In this document: piece after piece, positions 1 through 10,035 of the stretch
Layout of the letters: each line of letters opens with the position of its first letter
Position numbering within the stretch: the stretch's first letter is position 1
Assembly: GCF_014279655.1 (NCBI RefSeq)
Contig: NZ_CP047946.1
Coordinates: forward strand, 558,001 to 622,000
Length of the DNA stretch: 64,000 bases
Direction of reading: 5' to 3'
Origin: Synechococcus sp. ROS8604
Lineage (GTDB): Bacteria; Cyanobacteriota; Cyanobacteriia; PCC-6307; Cyanobiaceae
Position numbers and translations under genes: made by a program
The notes under the pieces: model-generated
What the model was told of the DNA's origin: nothing
The model's input: the letters and a program-made list of their open reading frames with translations, nothing else
Database searches by the model: none

Positions 1-1133
1 GTGGAGAGGAGAAGACCAGATATGCCCGCCATATCACCCTCCCCGAAGTGGGCATTGCCGGACAGCAACGCTTAAAAGCAGGCTCGGTGTTGTGCATTGG
101 TGCTGGTGGCCTGGGTTCGCCGCTCCTGCTTTATTTGGCGGCGGCAGGGGTGGGTCGCATCGGGGTTGTGGATGATGACCTTGTTGAGCCCTCCAACCTG
201 CAACGTCAGGTGATCCATGGCACGGGAACGGTGGGCCAGGCCAAAACGTCATCAGCGGGTTCTCGAATAAAAGATCTCAATCCCTTTTGTCGGGTGGAAG
301 AGCATGGTGTCCGCTTGTCGGCGAGCAATGCGCTGGAGCTGGTTTCTGCGTACGACGTGGTGGTAGACGGAACGGATAATTTCGCCAGTCGCTATTTGAT
401 TAATGACGCCTGCGTCTTGACCAAGCGACCGTTCGTGTATGGCTCGGTCCAGCGCTTTGAAGGGCAAGTGAGTGTGTTCAATCTTGGGAGTGAATCACCG
501 GATTATCGAGACCTGGTCCCGGAGCCGCCGCCGCAAGGGCTCGTCCCCTCCTGCGCTGATGGAGGAGTGATGGGTGTGATGCCTGGCTTGATTGGCCTGA
601 TTCAGGCCGCTGAGGTCATCAAGCTGATCACCGGAATTGGGACCCCCCTTGATGGTCGGTTGCTCTTAGTGGATGGCTTGTCGATGCGGTTTCGCGAGCT
701 CACCTTGCGAAGAAGGCCAAGTCGCGCCCCCGTCGAAAAGCTGATTGACTACCAAGCGTTCTGCACGGCCGGAGGTTCGATCTCCGGGGAGAGATCGAAT
801 CTGATGAAAAGCATTTCTGTGGTTGCGCTCAAAGCCCTGTTGGATCAGAACCAAGACTTGGCGTTGATCGATGTGCGCAATCCAGCAGAAGTTGAGGTTG
901 CTGTGATCGCTGGCTCCGAATTGATCCCGTTGTCCACGCTTGAGAGTGATGAGGTGATCGAACGCATCCAGGCCATCGCGGCGAGCCGAACGGTTTATGT
1001 GCACTGCAAACTGGGAGGACGTTCGGCTAAGGCGGTAGAGCTTCTTGCCAGCCACGGCATCGATGCGGTCAACGTGGAAGGCGGGATTGATGCCTGGTCA
1101 GAGCAGATTGACCCTTCCGTTCCGCGCTATTGA
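1..1133 (+). CDS. moeB: MoeB/ThiF-type adenylyltransferase with C-terminal rhodanese domain (5' partial)
   Basis: Open from the left window edge; the frame reads RYARHITLPEVG before the first internal GTG (48), which is the conserved MoeB/UBA4 N-terminus, so the true start lies just outside. The E1-like nucleotide-binding motif GAGGLGSP, the DDDLVEPSNLQRQ segment and the adenylation-site D-G-T-D-N-F are clear. A C-terminal rhodanese domain ends with the loop HCKLGGRS, whose Cys would carry the persulfide. The family activates the C-terminal glycine of MoaD/ThiS-like sulfur carriers for molybdopterin or thiamin synthesis. Odd: the usual CPxCG zinc knuckle before the LIDYxxFC motif is missing here (the segment reads RRRPSRAPVEKLIDY), although PSCADGG is present. 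MoeB versus a general sulfur-carrier activator cannot be decided from sequence alone. Confidence 0.9.
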   Translation, partial: GEEKTRYARHITLPEVGIAGQQRLKAGSVLCIGAGGLGSPLLLYLAAAGVGRIGVVDDDLVEPSNLQRQVIHGTGTVGQAKTSSAGSRIKDLNPFCRVEEHGVRLSASNALELVSAYDVVVDGTDNFASRYLINDACVLTKRPFVYGSVQRFEGQVSVFNLGSESPDYRDLVPEPPPQGLVPSCADGGVMGVMPGLIGLIQAAEVIKLITGIGTPLDGRLLLVDGLSMRFRELTLRRRPSRAPVEKLIDYQAFCTAGGSISGERSNLMKSISVVALKALLDQNQDLALIDVRNPAEVEVAVIAGSELIPLSTLESDEVIERIQAIAASRTVYVHCKLGGRSAKAVELLASHGIDAVNVEGGIDAWSEQIDPSVPRY

Positions 1134-1139
1134 GCGCGA

Positions 1140-2333
1140 TTAGTAATCGACACCGCGCTTGAGATCAACGCCCTGCTCGGCGTAGTGCTTGTGGCACACC
1201 ATCTCTGAATGGACGCTTGCAAGGTCGAAATAGGCCGGCTGGTGTTTGCACCGGCCGGTAATAATCACCTCCGTCTCTGTGGGCTTACGGAGCAAGGCCT
1301 GAACGATGGGTTCAACCGGTAGAAGCTCGAGATCCACTGTGGGGTTCAACTCATCGAGAATCACGGTTTTGTAGAGCCCACTTGCGATCGCAGCTCTGGC
1401 GATTTCCCAGGCGCGTTCTGCTTCTACGTAGTCGATGGGTTGTTGCTGGCCACGCCAAACGATGGCATCACGCCCTGAGCGAAGGTGATCGACCAAATGG
1501 GGATAACTCTCACGCAAGGCTGCGATCGCGGCGTCTTCTGTATACCCACTTCCTCCTTTAAGCCATTGCAGGATCAGTACGCGATGGCTTTTGTCCTGGC
1601 TGATTCCTCTGCCGATCGCTTGCAGAGCTTTTCCGAGGGCACTGGTGGATTTCCCTTTTCCTTCACCGGTGTAGATCTCGATGCCGCCTGCCGTGACAAA
1701 CGACAGCGCTGCGTTGTTGTCCACCTCTGGGCGTCGGTGCGCGCGCATTTCAGAGTGAAGATCTGCAATTTCCACTAATGGGCGTGGAGCTCCACGCCCG
1801 GTGACGATGATTTCCATGCCTTCCGGTCGGCTCTTCAGCGACCGAATCACATCTTCGGTTTCGAGTAAGCCGAGATCCAGCACTGGATTGAGTTCATCGA
1901 GAACGACGACGGAGTACAAAGCGCTTGCAATGGCTCCTTTGGCGATGTCCCAGCCCCGTTGAGCTTCCTGTCGGTCGAAGCGTTTCACCTCATCCACACT
2001 GAAATAGTCTCCCCGGCCCGTTCGAACCTGATCAATTAAGTGGGGGAAACCCTGTTGCAGAGCTTCGATCGCGGCATCTTCGTCGTAAGCCCGTCCTGGC
2101 CCTTTGAGGAATCGAAGCAACAGAACCCTTGTGCGTCTTTGCTCGCAGATCCCAAGGCCGATGGTGCGCAGCACAACACCCAAGGCTGCTTGGCTTTTGC
2201 CCTTGCCCTCACCGTCATACACATGCAACTGACCGAGGCTCCGCTCGCGGCTGTCAGCAGCCGTGACGATTCCGACGCCGCGGTTGCCGCGAGAGCGGTT
2301 GGCTTGTGACGTACCGGATGAGACTGCATCCAT
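1140..2333 (-). CDS. cobO: Tandem-domain corrinoid (cob(I)alamin) adenosyltransferase, CobO/BtuR family
   Basis: About 397 aa made of two BtuR/CobO domains in tandem, each starting with a P-loop GEGKGKS (Q or T follows) and each repeating the block DEDAAI/TEDAAI...PHL...R(T/S)GR and the VVLDELNP / VILDELNP strand. CobO adenosylates cob(I)yrinic acid a,c-diamide on the way to adenosylcobalamin. Usual family members have one domain of about 200 aa, so this is an internal duplication or fusion. I chose the ATG at 2333 (MDAVSSGTSQ); the open frame extends further upstream but that stretch lies antisense to the larE start and shows no homology. It is convergent with moeB, with only 6 bp between the ends. 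Marine Synechococcus make cobalamin-type corrinoids, which fits. Confidence 0.88.
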   Translation of the reverse strand: MDAVSSGTSQANRSRGNRGVGIVTAADSRERSLGQLHVYDGEGKGKSQAALGVVLRTIGLGICEQRRTRVLLLRFLKGPGRAYDEDAAIEALQQGFPHLIDQVRTGRGDYFSVDEVKRFDRQEAQRGWDIAKGAIASALYSVVVLDELNPVLDLGLLETEDVIRSLKSRPEGMEIIVTGRGAPRPLVEIADLHSEMRAHRRPEVDNNAALSFVTAGGIEIYTGEGKGKSTSALGKALQAIGRGISQDKSHRVLILQWLKGGSGYTEDAAIAALRESYPHLVDHLRSGRDAIVWRGQQQPIDYVEAERAWEIARAAIASGLYKTVILDELNPTVDLELLPVEPIVQALLRKPTETEVIITGRCKHQPAYFDLASVHSEMVCHKHYAEQGVDLKRGVDY

Positions 2334-2393
2334 TGGCGGGAAAAGGATGAGTCTTCTTACGCTGGGAGCATACAGAGATTTCGAGCAACGGCA

Positions 2394-3233
2394 GTGACCA
2401 ACGTGATCTTCCGCCAGCTCGAATCGTTGTCCGAGCTGGAATGTGACCTCTTGGAGCGGTTGCGTAATGACGTTGCGGCTCAGAAGCACGTGTGTGTTGC
2501 TTATTCGGGTGGTGTTGACAGCAGCCTCGTTGCAGCAATCGCCCATGAGCAGCTCGGCGAACAGGCCTTAGCGATTACGGGCGTTTCACCCTCCCTAGCG
2601 CCCCATCTCCTGGTGGAAGCACGTCAGCAGGCAGCCTGGCTTGGGATGCGGCATCAGGAGGTGTCCACTCTTGAGCTTGAAGATCCGAGTTACACCAGCA
2701 ATCCTCAGGACCGTTGCTATGCCTGCAAGCGAGAGCTGCATCGCCATCTCGCTCCGATTGCGGCTGAAGCCAACGGCGCCCTTGTCCTCGATGGGGTGAA
2801 TCAAGATGATTTAGGTGATCATCGTCCTGGGATTGCGGCAGCGCTGGAAGCTGGTGTTCGCTCCCCATTGGCTGAACTTGGCATCACGAAGGCGACCGTT
2901 CGCCGCTTGTCTTGGGCGCTTGGTTTCCCTTGGTGGGATAAGCCTGCGCAGCCTTGCCTTGCTTCCCGCTTCCCCTACGGAGAAGCCATCAGCAGTGAAC
3001 GCCTTCAGCGGGTGGGACAGGCAGAAGCCTGGTTGATTCAGCACGGATTTGATCAGGTTCGGGTGCGTAGCCACGGACTGGCGGCTCGGGTGGAGGTTCC
3101 AGAGGAGCGAATTGCCGATCTTTTGCAGCCTTTGCTGCGGCGTGAATTGGTGAAAACCCTTCTCAGTCTTGGTTTCACCTCCGTGAGTGTGGACGTGGAG
3201 GGTCTGGTGAGCGGCAAGCTCAATCGCGTTTAG
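2394..3233 (+). CDS. larE: LarE-family ATP-dependent sacrificial sulfur transferase
   Basis: PP-loop ATPase motif SGGVDSS near residue 40, followed by the LarE-specific segment RCYACKRELH and the later PCLASRFPYGE containing the Cys equivalent to the sulfur-donating Cys176 of Lactobacillus LarE. Three Cys (CxxC plus CLASR) are arranged as in LarE proteins that hold a [4Fe-4S] cluster instead of sacrificing a Cys; that reading is inference. LarE sulfurates the nickel-pincer precursor of lactate racemase cofactor. No larB, larC or larA is visible nearby, so the in vivo acceptor is open. GTG start at 2394; the gene is divergent from the corrinoid adenosyltransferase with 60 bp between starts. 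Confidence 0.82.
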   Translation: MTNVIFRQLESLSELECDLLERLRNDVAAQKHVCVAYSGGVDSSLVAAIAHEQLGEQALAITGVSPSLAPHLLVEARQQAAWLGMRHQEVSTLELEDPSYTSNPQDRCYACKRELHRHLAPIAAEANGALVLDGVNQDDLGDHRPGIAAALEAGVRSPLAELGITKATVRRLSWALGFPWWDKPAQPCLASRFPYGEAISSERLQRVGQAEAWLIQHGFDQVRVRSHGLAARVEVPEERIADLLQPLLRRELVKTLLSLGFTSVSVDVEGLVSGKLNRV

Positions 3234-3275
3234 ACGTTCGATCAAACATCGACTTCGTAACGACTGTGGCGCTGG

Positions 3276-4712
3276 TTGCCCGCTCTGAATAGTTTCTATA
3301 AAGATGAATCCTTTCTTGTGGCACTGCATCAATCCCGTCATTATCTCCATGACAGTGAGGAGCAGGCCATGGTTGATGCCATGCTCTCTCCGCTGCCAAA
3401 GCATCATTTCCCAGGAGTAGGGCGTGAGGGCAATTCCACAGTGCAACTTTTGAAAGAAGAGTTGCTTCTTGATGGAAATAGTAAGCAGAACTTGGCCACA
3501 TTTTGTCAGACCTATCAAGCGCAAAGTGCGATGGAGTTGATGACTCTGGGAGTGGATAAAAATCTGATCGATAAAGATGAATATCCTCAGACGGCGGAGC
3601 TTGAGAGTCGCTGCGTTTCAATGATGGCCGACTTGTGGAATGCCCCTGGTGCCGCCGTTGGATGCTCCACCATTGGCAGTAGTGAAGCGGCCATGCTTGG
3701 AGGGATGGCCGCGAAGTGGCGGTGGCGCAAACGTCGCGAGGCGGCAGGCTTGCCAACCGATAAGCCCAACATGGTGTGTGGCAGTGTGCAGATCTGCTGG
3801 AAGAAATTTGCGCGCTATTGGGATATTGAAATGCGTGAATTAGAGATGCTTACTGGTGAATTATGTATCAGTCCTGAGCGTGTTATCGAGGCTGTGGATG
3901 AGAACACGATTTTTGTGGTGCCCACGCTTGGGGTGACGTATCACGGCCTTTATGAGGACATTGAGTCCATCAGCAAGGCTTTGGATGACCTTCAGGCTCG
4001 TACAGGCCTTGATGTGCCGATTCACGTGGATGCGGCCAGTGGTGGCTTTCTTGCTCCGTTCTGCGCACCGGATCTCCCCCTGTGGGACTTTCGCTTGGAA
4101 CGCGTGAAATCGATTAATGCTTCAGGCCATAAATTTGGTTTGGCACCCCTGGGCGTGGGCTGGGTTCTCTGGCGTAGTCAGGATGATCTGCCCGATGAGC
4201 TGGTCTTTCACGTGACCTATCTGGGTGGAGACATGCCGACATTCCAGATTAATTTTTCAAGGCCGGCAGGTCAGGTGATCGCTCAATATCACGAATTTGT
4301 GCGCTTAGGTCGAGAGGGCTATCGCATGCTTCATATGGCCAGTCATGCCAATGCGCAGTACTTCGCCGAAAAATTACGGGAGATGGACCTGTTCAAAATC
4401 ATCCATGACGGTGCTCCCGACCAGGGCATTCCCACCGTGGTTTGGACTCTTGATGACAATCCGGATCATGGCTTCAACCTCTATGACTTTGCCGATCGGT
4501 TGCGGATGCGTGGCTGGCAGGTGCCTGCCTACCCCTTTACAGGAGAACTGGAATCAACAGCCTTCCAACGAATTTTGGTGAAGCGAGACTTCACTCGCGA
4601 CATGGCGGACCTGCTTCTGCAAGACATCAGGCAAGCCATTGAACATTTTCAAAAGCACCCGATTACGAACAATCTGCTCGCCGCAGAGGCGGCGTCTTAC
4701 AACCACCTCTGA
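3276..4712 (+). CDS. gad: Glutamate decarboxylase (PLP-dependent, group II)
   Basis: Highly similar in layout to GadB: DGNSKQNLATFCQTY near residue 75, the substrate and PLP loop GCSTIGSSEA, HVDAASGGF with the PLP-contacting Asp, and SINASGHKFG with the Schiff-base Lys. It converts glutamate to GABA and CO2 in the cytoplasm, consuming a proton. Length (478 aa) is normal for the family. The first in-frame start after the upstream stop is TTG at 3276; an ATG occurs only about 31 codons later, inside the region with an ordinary family N-terminus, so TTG (or the GTG in the first 15 codons) is preferred. The next gene, speD, is convergent with about 15 bp between the ends. Confidence 0.93.
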   Translation: MPALNSFYKDESFLVALHQSRHYLHDSEEQAMVDAMLSPLPKHHFPGVGREGNSTVQLLKEELLLDGNSKQNLATFCQTYQAQSAMELMTLGVDKNLIDKDEYPQTAELESRCVSMMADLWNAPGAAVGCSTIGSSEAAMLGGMAAKWRWRKRREAAGLPTDKPNMVCGSVQICWKKFARYWDIEMRELEMLTGELCISPERVIEAVDENTIFVVPTLGVTYHGLYEDIESISKALDDLQARTGLDVPIHVDAASGGFLAPFCAPDLPLWDFRLERVKSINASGHKFGLAPLGVGWVLWRSQDDLPDELVFHVTYLGGDMPTFQINFSRPAGQVIAQYHEFVRLGREGYRMLHMASHANAQYFAEKLREMDLFKIIHDGAPDQGIPTVVWTLDDNPDHGFNLYDFADRLRMRGWQVPAYPFTGELESTAFQRILVKRDFTRDMADLLLQDIRQAIEHFQKHPITNNLLAAEAASYNHL

Positions 4713-4727
4713 ACCCAGGTCTTGCAC

Positions 4728-5237
4728 TCAGGCCGCGATCGGAACGGCCGGCATCCGCTCGGTTGTTCCAAGCGCTGCCGGTGTTTCCCGTAAGAAGCTG
4801 CGTAGGGCGTGACGACCAGCACCTAGGTCTTCGCACAGCACCTCACAGGCTTTCTCCGGCATGGTGTGGTCACCACAGGTAAAAACATCCACGGCTGCGT
4901 ATCCGTTTTCAGGCCAGGTGTGAATGGAGATGTGGGATTCAGCCAGGAGTGCCAGACCTGTCACCCCTTGGGGTTCGAAGCGGTGGGTGATCAGGTTGAG
5001 CAGAGTTGCACCAGCACGGTGGGCTGCTGTCGTGATGGTGTGTCTGAGAAAAGTTTCGTCGTCGAGCTTTGAAGGATCGCAGTCGTAGAGCTCGAGAATG
5101 CAGTGTTTACCAACCATGTCGGTTGCACTGGTGTCGGTTGCACTGCGCGTGGTCGCGTCGGAGCTGAGGTCTGTAGTGCTCTCTTTCGTCGCCCATCCCG
5201 GGTTGGGATGCAGGCTGAACAAGGACTGCTCCATCAA
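4728..5237 (-). CDS. speD: S-adenosylmethionine decarboxylase proenzyme (bacterial type 1B)
   Basis: Contains the self-cleavage site [13 protein letters not shown]: cleavage between Glu and Ser generates the pyruvoyl cofactor from Ser. Other family landmarks are DCDPSKLDD, GxTLLNLxxHxF and FTCGDH. It makes decarboxylated SAM for spermidine synthesis. The chain has about 40 extra residues before [14 protein letters not shown], where typical short proteins begin; that extension contains a Thr/Ser/Asp-rich repeat (TSATD), so the true start could be the internal ATG of MVGKHC near 5117. It is followed closely on the same strand by nothing, and preceded by recF with about 27 bp between them, possibly co-transcribed. 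Confidence 0.92.
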   Translation of the reverse strand: MMEQSLFSLHPNPGWATKESTTDLSSDATTRSATDTSATDMVGKHCILELYDCDPSKLDDETFLRHTITTAAHRAGATLLNLITHRFEPQGVTGLALLAESHISIHTWPENGYAAVDVFTCGDHTMPEKACEVLCEDLGAGRHALRSFLRETPAALGTTERMPAVPIAA

Positions 5238-5264
5238 GAATCTTCATGTAAATGGCTCGCGACC

Positions 5265-6383
5265 CTACCGCGTCTCGGACTGTGATCTCAAGCTGTCTGC
5301 CTCGAGAATCTGCGACTGCTCACGCCATCCGCCTTCAAAGGCGTCGAGATGGGTGGCACTAACAAGGCATTGATGGTTTTCTCCAACGGCCTCGAGGAGG
5401 GCCAGCTGCCGTGTGGGGTCGAGTTCTGCCAAAACGTCATCCAGCAAAAGAAGGGGAGGTTCGCCACAGAGTTCCCCGACCAGTTGTAACTCCGCCATCT
5501 TCAAGGCCAGCACTAGGGTGCGTTGTTGGCCAGATGAGCCGAAACGTCTTGCCGCGGTTCCATTGATCCGCATTTCGATTTCGTCGCGATGAGGTCCAAC
5601 TCGGCAGCTGCCTAAACGTTCTTCTTCCTTGCGTTGGTCTCGGAGCTGTTGCTCAATCGTCAGTCGCCAGGATTCCTCCTGTTCTTCTCCGATCAAGGCA
5701 CTGCCAGGGGTGTAGCAAAGCTGAAGTTGCTCCCGGCCTTCACTCAGCCTGTCTTGCCATACAGCGGCTAGGGGCTCTAGTCGGGCAAGGGCTCGCAGAC
5801 GCCTGCGATGAATGCGTGTGCTCACAAGAGCCATTTGGCTATCAAAGCTTTCGAGGAGCGCTTGCGGTTCCATGCCTGTTGATAACCCTCCCCGTCGCCA
5901 GAATTGGGCCCGCTGTCTCAGCAAGCGCCCGTAGCGACTGATGAGATCGGCATAAACAGGCTCCAGCTGAAGCACAACACGATCGAGCCACTGGCGGCGC
6001 AGGGCGGGCTCGCCTCTCACGAGATGCAGGTCGAGGGCGCTGAAGCCCACGCAGCGCAGAGGACCAATCAAGTCCAGCTGTCGTTGCAGTGGTTTCCCGT
6101 TGCGCTTGGCTTGGCGGCCGCCGCGGCGACGCAGTTCCAGTTCAAGGATCTGCTGGTCTGCGCAGGTTGCCTTTAGCAGGGCACGGCTGGCGTCCCAATG
6201 GATGAGATCTCCATCCTGGCTGGCTCGGTGCGAGCGCAGGCTGCCGAGGAGCTCCACGGATTCCAGCAGGTTTGATTTGCCCACACCGTTGCTACCGATC
6301 ACCAGGAGGCGTGGTGCTTTGATCTCCAGCTGCAGGTTGCTGTGATTGCGAAAGCCCTGCAGTTGAAGCTGGAGAAGCCGAAT
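5265..6383 (-). CDS. recF: RecF, DNA repair and recombination ATPase
   Basis: SMC-like ATPase with Walker [10 protein letters not shown], signature region [15 protein letters not shown] and Walker [15 protein letters not shown]. RecF with RecO/RecR loads RecA at gaps. The canonical N-terminus reads (I)[20 protein letters not shown], but no ATG/GTG/TTG precedes it after the in-frame TAG: the codon in the expected place is ATT at 6381-6383. A GTG at 6302 lies just before Walker A and would delete the first beta strand, so I annotate the ATT start (372 aa, a normal RecF length) as inference. Upstream of the start lies tRNA-Arg on the other strand. Confidence 0.88.
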   Translation of the reverse strand: MRLLQLQLQGFRNHSNLQLEIKAPRLLVIGSNGVGKSNLLESVELLGSLRSHRASQDGDLIHWDASRALLKATCADQQILELELRRRGGRQAKRNGKPLQRQLDLIGPLRCVGFSALDLHLVRGEPALRRQWLDRVVLQLEPVYADLISRYGRLLRQRAQFWRRGGLSTGMEPQALLESFDSQMALVSTRIHRRRLRALARLEPLAAVWQDRLSEGREQLQLCYTPGSALIGEEQEESWRLTIEQQLRDQRKEEERLGSCRVGPHRDEIEMRINGTAARRFGSSGQQRTLVLALKMAELQLVGELCGEPPLLLLDDVLAELDPTRQLALLEAVGENHQCLVSATHLDAFEGGWREQSQILEADSLRSQSETR

Positions 6384-6466
6384 TGGTCCGAATGCGTCGT
6401 GTCGCTAAGGTACTTGGATCGGCTGATTTTGCCGATCAATACCGGCAGCTGTCGCGGCAGCCGCAG

Positions 6467-6540
6467 GGGCATGTAGCTCAGTTGGATAGAGCATCAGATT
6501 CCGGTTCTGAGGGTCGGGGGTTCGAGTCCCTCCATGCTCG
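6467..6540 (+). tRNA. tRNA-Arg (anticodon CCG)
   Basis: Cloverleaf read by eye: acceptor GGGCATG pairing with CATGCTC (one G-T), D arm GCTC/GAGC, anticodon stem TCAGA/TCTGA around loop TTCCGGT giving anticodon CCG, T arm GGGGG/CCCTC with TTCGAGT loop, discriminator G. CCA is not encoded. It would read the CGG codon. Confidence 0.95.
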
Positions 6541-6561
6541 TGATACTTCAGGCTCCAGCCT

Positions 6562-7023
6562 TTATCGGAGCCTCAAGCCCATGGCGCGAATCCCGCCAGG
6601 GTCAAGGATAAACCCTTGTTTTTTCAATCCCTCAAGTGCAATGGCGGGTGCGGAGATCGAGATGCTGCATCCTGGCAATTCTTTTTTTAAGCTTGCAAGG
6701 GCGTGATGCAACAAGGCGTTTAGTAGCGCGTTCTGGTCGTCGCCAGGACAGGCGGCGAGATTCCAGAGATTGGCATTTAAGGCCAGGTCACTCGTGGCTC
6801 GAATGAAGCCAACCAGCGTTTGATCGCGCTCGTCGACGATGCTGAGCTGCCAGAGGCTGCGACTAAGAGCTAAAGACCAACGCTCCTCGGGATGAGCGGG
6901 CTCACCGCATGAGATCAGCAGCGCGTTGATTGCCTCACCGCTCGGATAGGGCTCAGTCTGCAACCGGTAGTGGGTAGGCAGTCTTGGTGCAGCGGCTTGC
7001 TGCCGGAATGGAAGCGGTGACAC
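6562..7023 (-). CDS. GNAT-family N-acetyltransferase
   Basis: 153 aa with a GNAT fold layout: beta strand LVGFIRATSDL, then LWNLAACPGDDQNALLNALL in the acetyl-CoA binding region (the Q/RxxGxG/A motif is weak), and the closing GFILDPGGIRAMGLRL strand. Substrate unknown. GTG start at 7023, directly abutting the stop codon of ppc (7024-7026), so the two are very likely translated from one message. Similar small GNATs often follow ppc in marine picocyanobacteria as far as I recall; that part is memory, not sequence evidence. Confidence 0.75.
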   Translation of the reverse strand: MSPLPFRQQAAAPRLPTHYRLQTEPYPSGEAINALLISCGEPAHPEERWSLALSRSLWQLSIVDERDQTLVGFIRATSDLALNANLWNLAACPGDDQNALLNALLHHALASLKKELPGCSISISAPAIALEGLKKQGFILDPGGIRAMGLRLR

Positions 7024-10000
7024 TCAGCCTGTATTGCGCATGCCTGCAGCGATGCCGTTGATGGTGAGAAGTGCACCGCGCAGGAGCTCGCTACGGCTGT
7101 AGGTGCGTCCGTCTCCGTCGCTGCTGGGCGATTCACTCATCGGAGGTTGACGGTTTTGATCTCTCAGGCGACGCAACAACGCAACTTGAAGAAAGCCAAG
7201 CGGAACGATCGTGCGATTGCGTAGATCAACCGAGAGCTGCAGGGCGGGATCGGCATCAAGAAGCCTCTCCTGGCCTGTGATGGCCAACACAAGCTCCTTC
7301 GTTCGTGCGTATTCCTCGGCTACCGTCGCGTAAATCTGTTCAAACGCTTCGTGGTTCTCAGCACTGCCCAAACTGGTCACGTAATGACGCGCTAAATCAA
7401 GATCCACCTTGGAGAGCGTCATCTCCACTTTGGAAATCAGCATGCGGAAGAAAGGCCAGCGCTGATGCAAGGTGCGCAACAAGGTGAGTTGGTCTGGATC
7501 GGCCTCCAGCTCTTCACTCAGGGCTGAACCAACTCCAAACCAGCTGGGTAGTAGGAAGCGGCTCTGGGTCCAACCGAACACCCAGGGAATGGCCCTCAGA
7601 CTGGAAAGGTCCCGAGCGCCTGTTTTCCTTCGTGCGGGGCGACTGGAAATCTGCAGTTTGCTGATTTCCTCGATGGGAGTGACCTGTTGGAAAAAGGCGA
7701 CAAGATCAGGGTTGTCGTGCACCAAGGCCCTGTAATGGCGCCGTGAGCTCTTGGCGACCCGGGACATCAATTCATTCCAGCTCGGTGTTGCATCGAGTTG
7801 GTTGGTCACCAGGCTGTTTTGGACAACTGCGGTGGTTACTGTCTCAAGGTTGTAGAGGGCCAGCTCCGGCAAGCTGTACTTCGAGGCCAGGACTTCGCCT
7901 TGCTCCGTAATTTTGATGCGTCCCTGCAGAGTGCCACTTGGCTGAGCCAAGATCGCTTGGTAGGCCGGGCCACCACCACGCCCGACAGACCCGCCACGCC
8001 CGTGGAATAAACGCAGGGCAATGCCCTGACGAGATGCCAAATCTTGCAATGCGATCTGGGCTTGATGGATCTCCCAGTTGCTGGAGAGAAACCCTGAATC
8101 CTTATTGCTATCGGAGTATCCGAGCATGAGCTCTTGCAGAAGCAGCCCCTGGGTGCCGACCTTGGGCAACAAATCTCGATAGAGCGGGGTCTGGAATAGT
8201 TGCTCCATCACCTCAGGGGCCCTTTGCAGATCTTCCACGGTCTCGAACAGTGGGACGACAAGGAGGTCGGCATGGCGGGACGACGGATCAACCAAGCCCG
8301 CTTCTTTTGCGAGCAGAAGCACCTCGAGTAAATCGGAGACGCTGTGACTCATTGAGATCACGTAGGTCCCACAAATACGGCTACCGAATTCATCCTGCAA
8401 ACGGTGGAGCATCCGGAATACGTCCACCGTTTCAGCTGTGGCCGCAGACCAGCTAACAGCCGGTGGAATCAAGGGACGACGCGTTTGCAATTCCTCCATC
8501 AACCAGGCCACTCGCTCCGCCTCGTCCATCTCTCCGTAGGCACGATCTGGATTGATGTAGCGGCTTAGTTCGTCAAGGGCATCACTGTGTCGCGTGCTTT
8601 CTTGCCGAATGTCGAGACCTGCCAGTGAAAACGCAAAAATATGCACTTGCGTGAGCAGGGTGTCGAGGGGTTCACAGCTCAGATCTGTGTTGACCAAGCT
8701 GGTGCGGATCAGTTCGAGCTCGCTGCGGAACTCAGCAATCGAGCCGTAGTGGAGAGCATCACTTGGGGCGTTACCTGGAGTACTGGATGGCAATCCTTCA
8801 GGCGGGGTTCGCCAACCGGCATCAGCCAGTTGCTGGTTGCGCAACTGTGTGAGACGTAAGCGCTCCAACACGAAGCTGAGCTTGAGCCGATAGGGCTCAA
8901 GCCGGTATCGGGTGGCACGCTCCTCATAGACATCTGGGAAGCGCAGTCGGTCCATTTCCAAGGATTCGAGCAGTGGAGCACTCACCTGGCTCCATTGCAT
9001 GGAAATGCTGAGTTGATTGCGAAGGTGTTGAACGGCGCTCACGTACCGGTCAAGCATTAACTGGCGTTGATAACAGGCTGTACGCCAGGTGATTTCAGTG
9101 GTGACGGAGGGGTTTCCATCCCGGTCGGATCCCACCCATGATCCAAACGTGCAAAACGATGACGAAGGAACCCTGACGTCTGGATAGCTCGCCGCAAGGG
9201 ACGCGACGATCCGCCGCCGCAGCTGCGGCATGGCATTGAACAGAACCTGCTGGAAGTAATGGAGGGCGTAGTCCACTTCATCCAGAACCGATGGCTTGAA
9301 CTGATGGAGCTCATCGGTTCTCCACCAAAGCCGAATCTCTTCTTCCAGCTGAAGTCGCACGCTGTCTGTAGCCCCTGAGGGTGTCAGTGGCTGCGTCTCA
9401 AGTTGCTGCAGGAGACTGGCAACGCGTCGCTGTTTATGGCGCACGGTATGGCGCACGATCTCCGTGGGGTGGGCCGTGAAGACCAAACGGATATCGAGTT
9501 CTTGGAGCAGGGCCTCAAGCTGGGCTGGAGGAACGTTGAGTCGTCTCAGGCGTTCAAATAATTCTCTAAACGTTGCCGGTTCGGTCTGGGTGGCTAGAGG
9601 CGGGGCAAAGGGATCGAATTGCTCTGCCTGGTCTTGGGATCGATTAATGCTCTCGAGGTAGGTGTCCTCTTCGATGCGTTGTTCCAGGATGTTGACGAGC
9701 TGGAAATACAACGAGAACGCTCTTGCGGCAGCGATGGCCTCGGCAAGATCCATCTCTTTAATGAGATCAATCAGTGCATCGGTTCCAGCTGGATGCTCGC
9801 CAGGAAGGACCGGATCACTGAGCTGCTTCATTCGCAGCAGTCGCTCGGCCTGCTCCGGTGGACATTCGCTGCGCAGAACCGTTCGCCACAGGTCTTCAAC
9901 CAGAGCAAGCCGTTGCTGCAGGAGCTGTCCACCGCCTGCTTCGTTGCCATCAGCCCTGGGCTGTGTGCTCTCAGGAATCAGGGCTGAGGACGAATGCATC

Positions 10001-10035
10001 GATGGGAAACCGCTATCAGATGGAATCATGATCAT
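7024..10035 (-). CDS. ppc: Phosphoenolpyruvate carboxylase
   Basis: 1003 aa, full length. Catalytic His in [12 protein letters not shown], substrate loops [29 protein letters not shown] and the glycine-rich [28 protein letters not shown], and the C-terminal MRNTG that closes the active site. The enzyme carboxylates PEP to oxaloacetate, an anaplerotic route needed because cyanobacteria draw off 2-oxoglutarate for nitrogen assimilation. Its start overlaps the gshA stop by 4 bp (10032-10035), and gshA in turn overlaps trpE, indicating one leftward operon trpE-gshA-ppc-GNAT. Confidence 0.98.
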   Translation of the reverse strand: MIMIPSDSGFPSMHSSSALIPESTQPRADGNEAGGGQLLQQRLALVEDLWRTVLRSECPPEQAERLLRMKQLSDPVLPGEHPAGTDALIDLIKEMDLAEAIAAARAFSLYFQLVNILEQRIEEDTYLESINRSQDQAEQFDPFAPPLATQTEPATFRELFERLRRLNVPPAQLEALLQELDIRLVFTAHPTEIVRHTVRHKQRRVASLLQQLETQPLTPSGATDSVRLQLEEEIRLWWRTDELHQFKPSVLDEVDYALHYFQQVLFNAMPQLRRRIVASLAASYPDVRVPSSSFCTFGSWVGSDRDGNPSVTTEITWRTACYQRQLMLDRYVSAVQHLRNQLSISMQWSQVSAPLLESLEMDRLRFPDVYEERATRYRLEPYRLKLSFVLERLRLTQLRNQQLADAGWRTPPEGLPSSTPGNAPSDALHYGSIAEFRSELELIRTSLVNTDLSCEPLDTLLTQVHIFAFSLAGLDIRQESTRHSDALDELSRYINPDRAYGEMDEAERVAWLMEELQTRRPLIPPAVSWSAATAETVDVFRMLHRLQDEFGSRICGTYVISMSHSVSDLLEVLLLAKEAGLVDPSSRHADLLVVPLFETVEDLQRAPEVMEQLFQTPLYRDLLPKVGTQGLLLQELMLGYSDSNKDSGFLSSNWEIHQAQIALQDLASRQGIALRLFHGRGGSVGRGGGPAYQAILAQPSGTLQGRIKITEQGEVLASKYSLPELALYNLETVTTAVVQNSLVTNQLDATPSWNELMSRVAKSSRRHYRALVHDNPDLVAFFQQVTPIEEISKLQISSRPARRKTGARDLSSLRAIPWVFGWTQSRFLLPSWFGVGSALSEELEADPDQLTLLRTLHQRWPFFRMLISKVEMTLSKVDLDLARHYVTSLGSAENHEAFEQIYATVAEEYARTKELVLAITGQERLLDADPALQLSVDLRNRTIVPLGFLQVALLRRLRDQNRQPPMSESPSSDGDGRTYSRSELLRGALLTINGIAAGMRNTG

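Noticed and set aside
2334-2546. N-terminal extension of the corrinoid adenosyltransferase
   Set aside because: Antisense to the larE start, with no resemblance to the family; the ATG at 2333 fits better.
6383-6706. 107-codon plus-strand frame spanning the tRNA-Arg gene
   Set aside because: It reads through a complete tRNA cloverleaf and has no coherent protein features.
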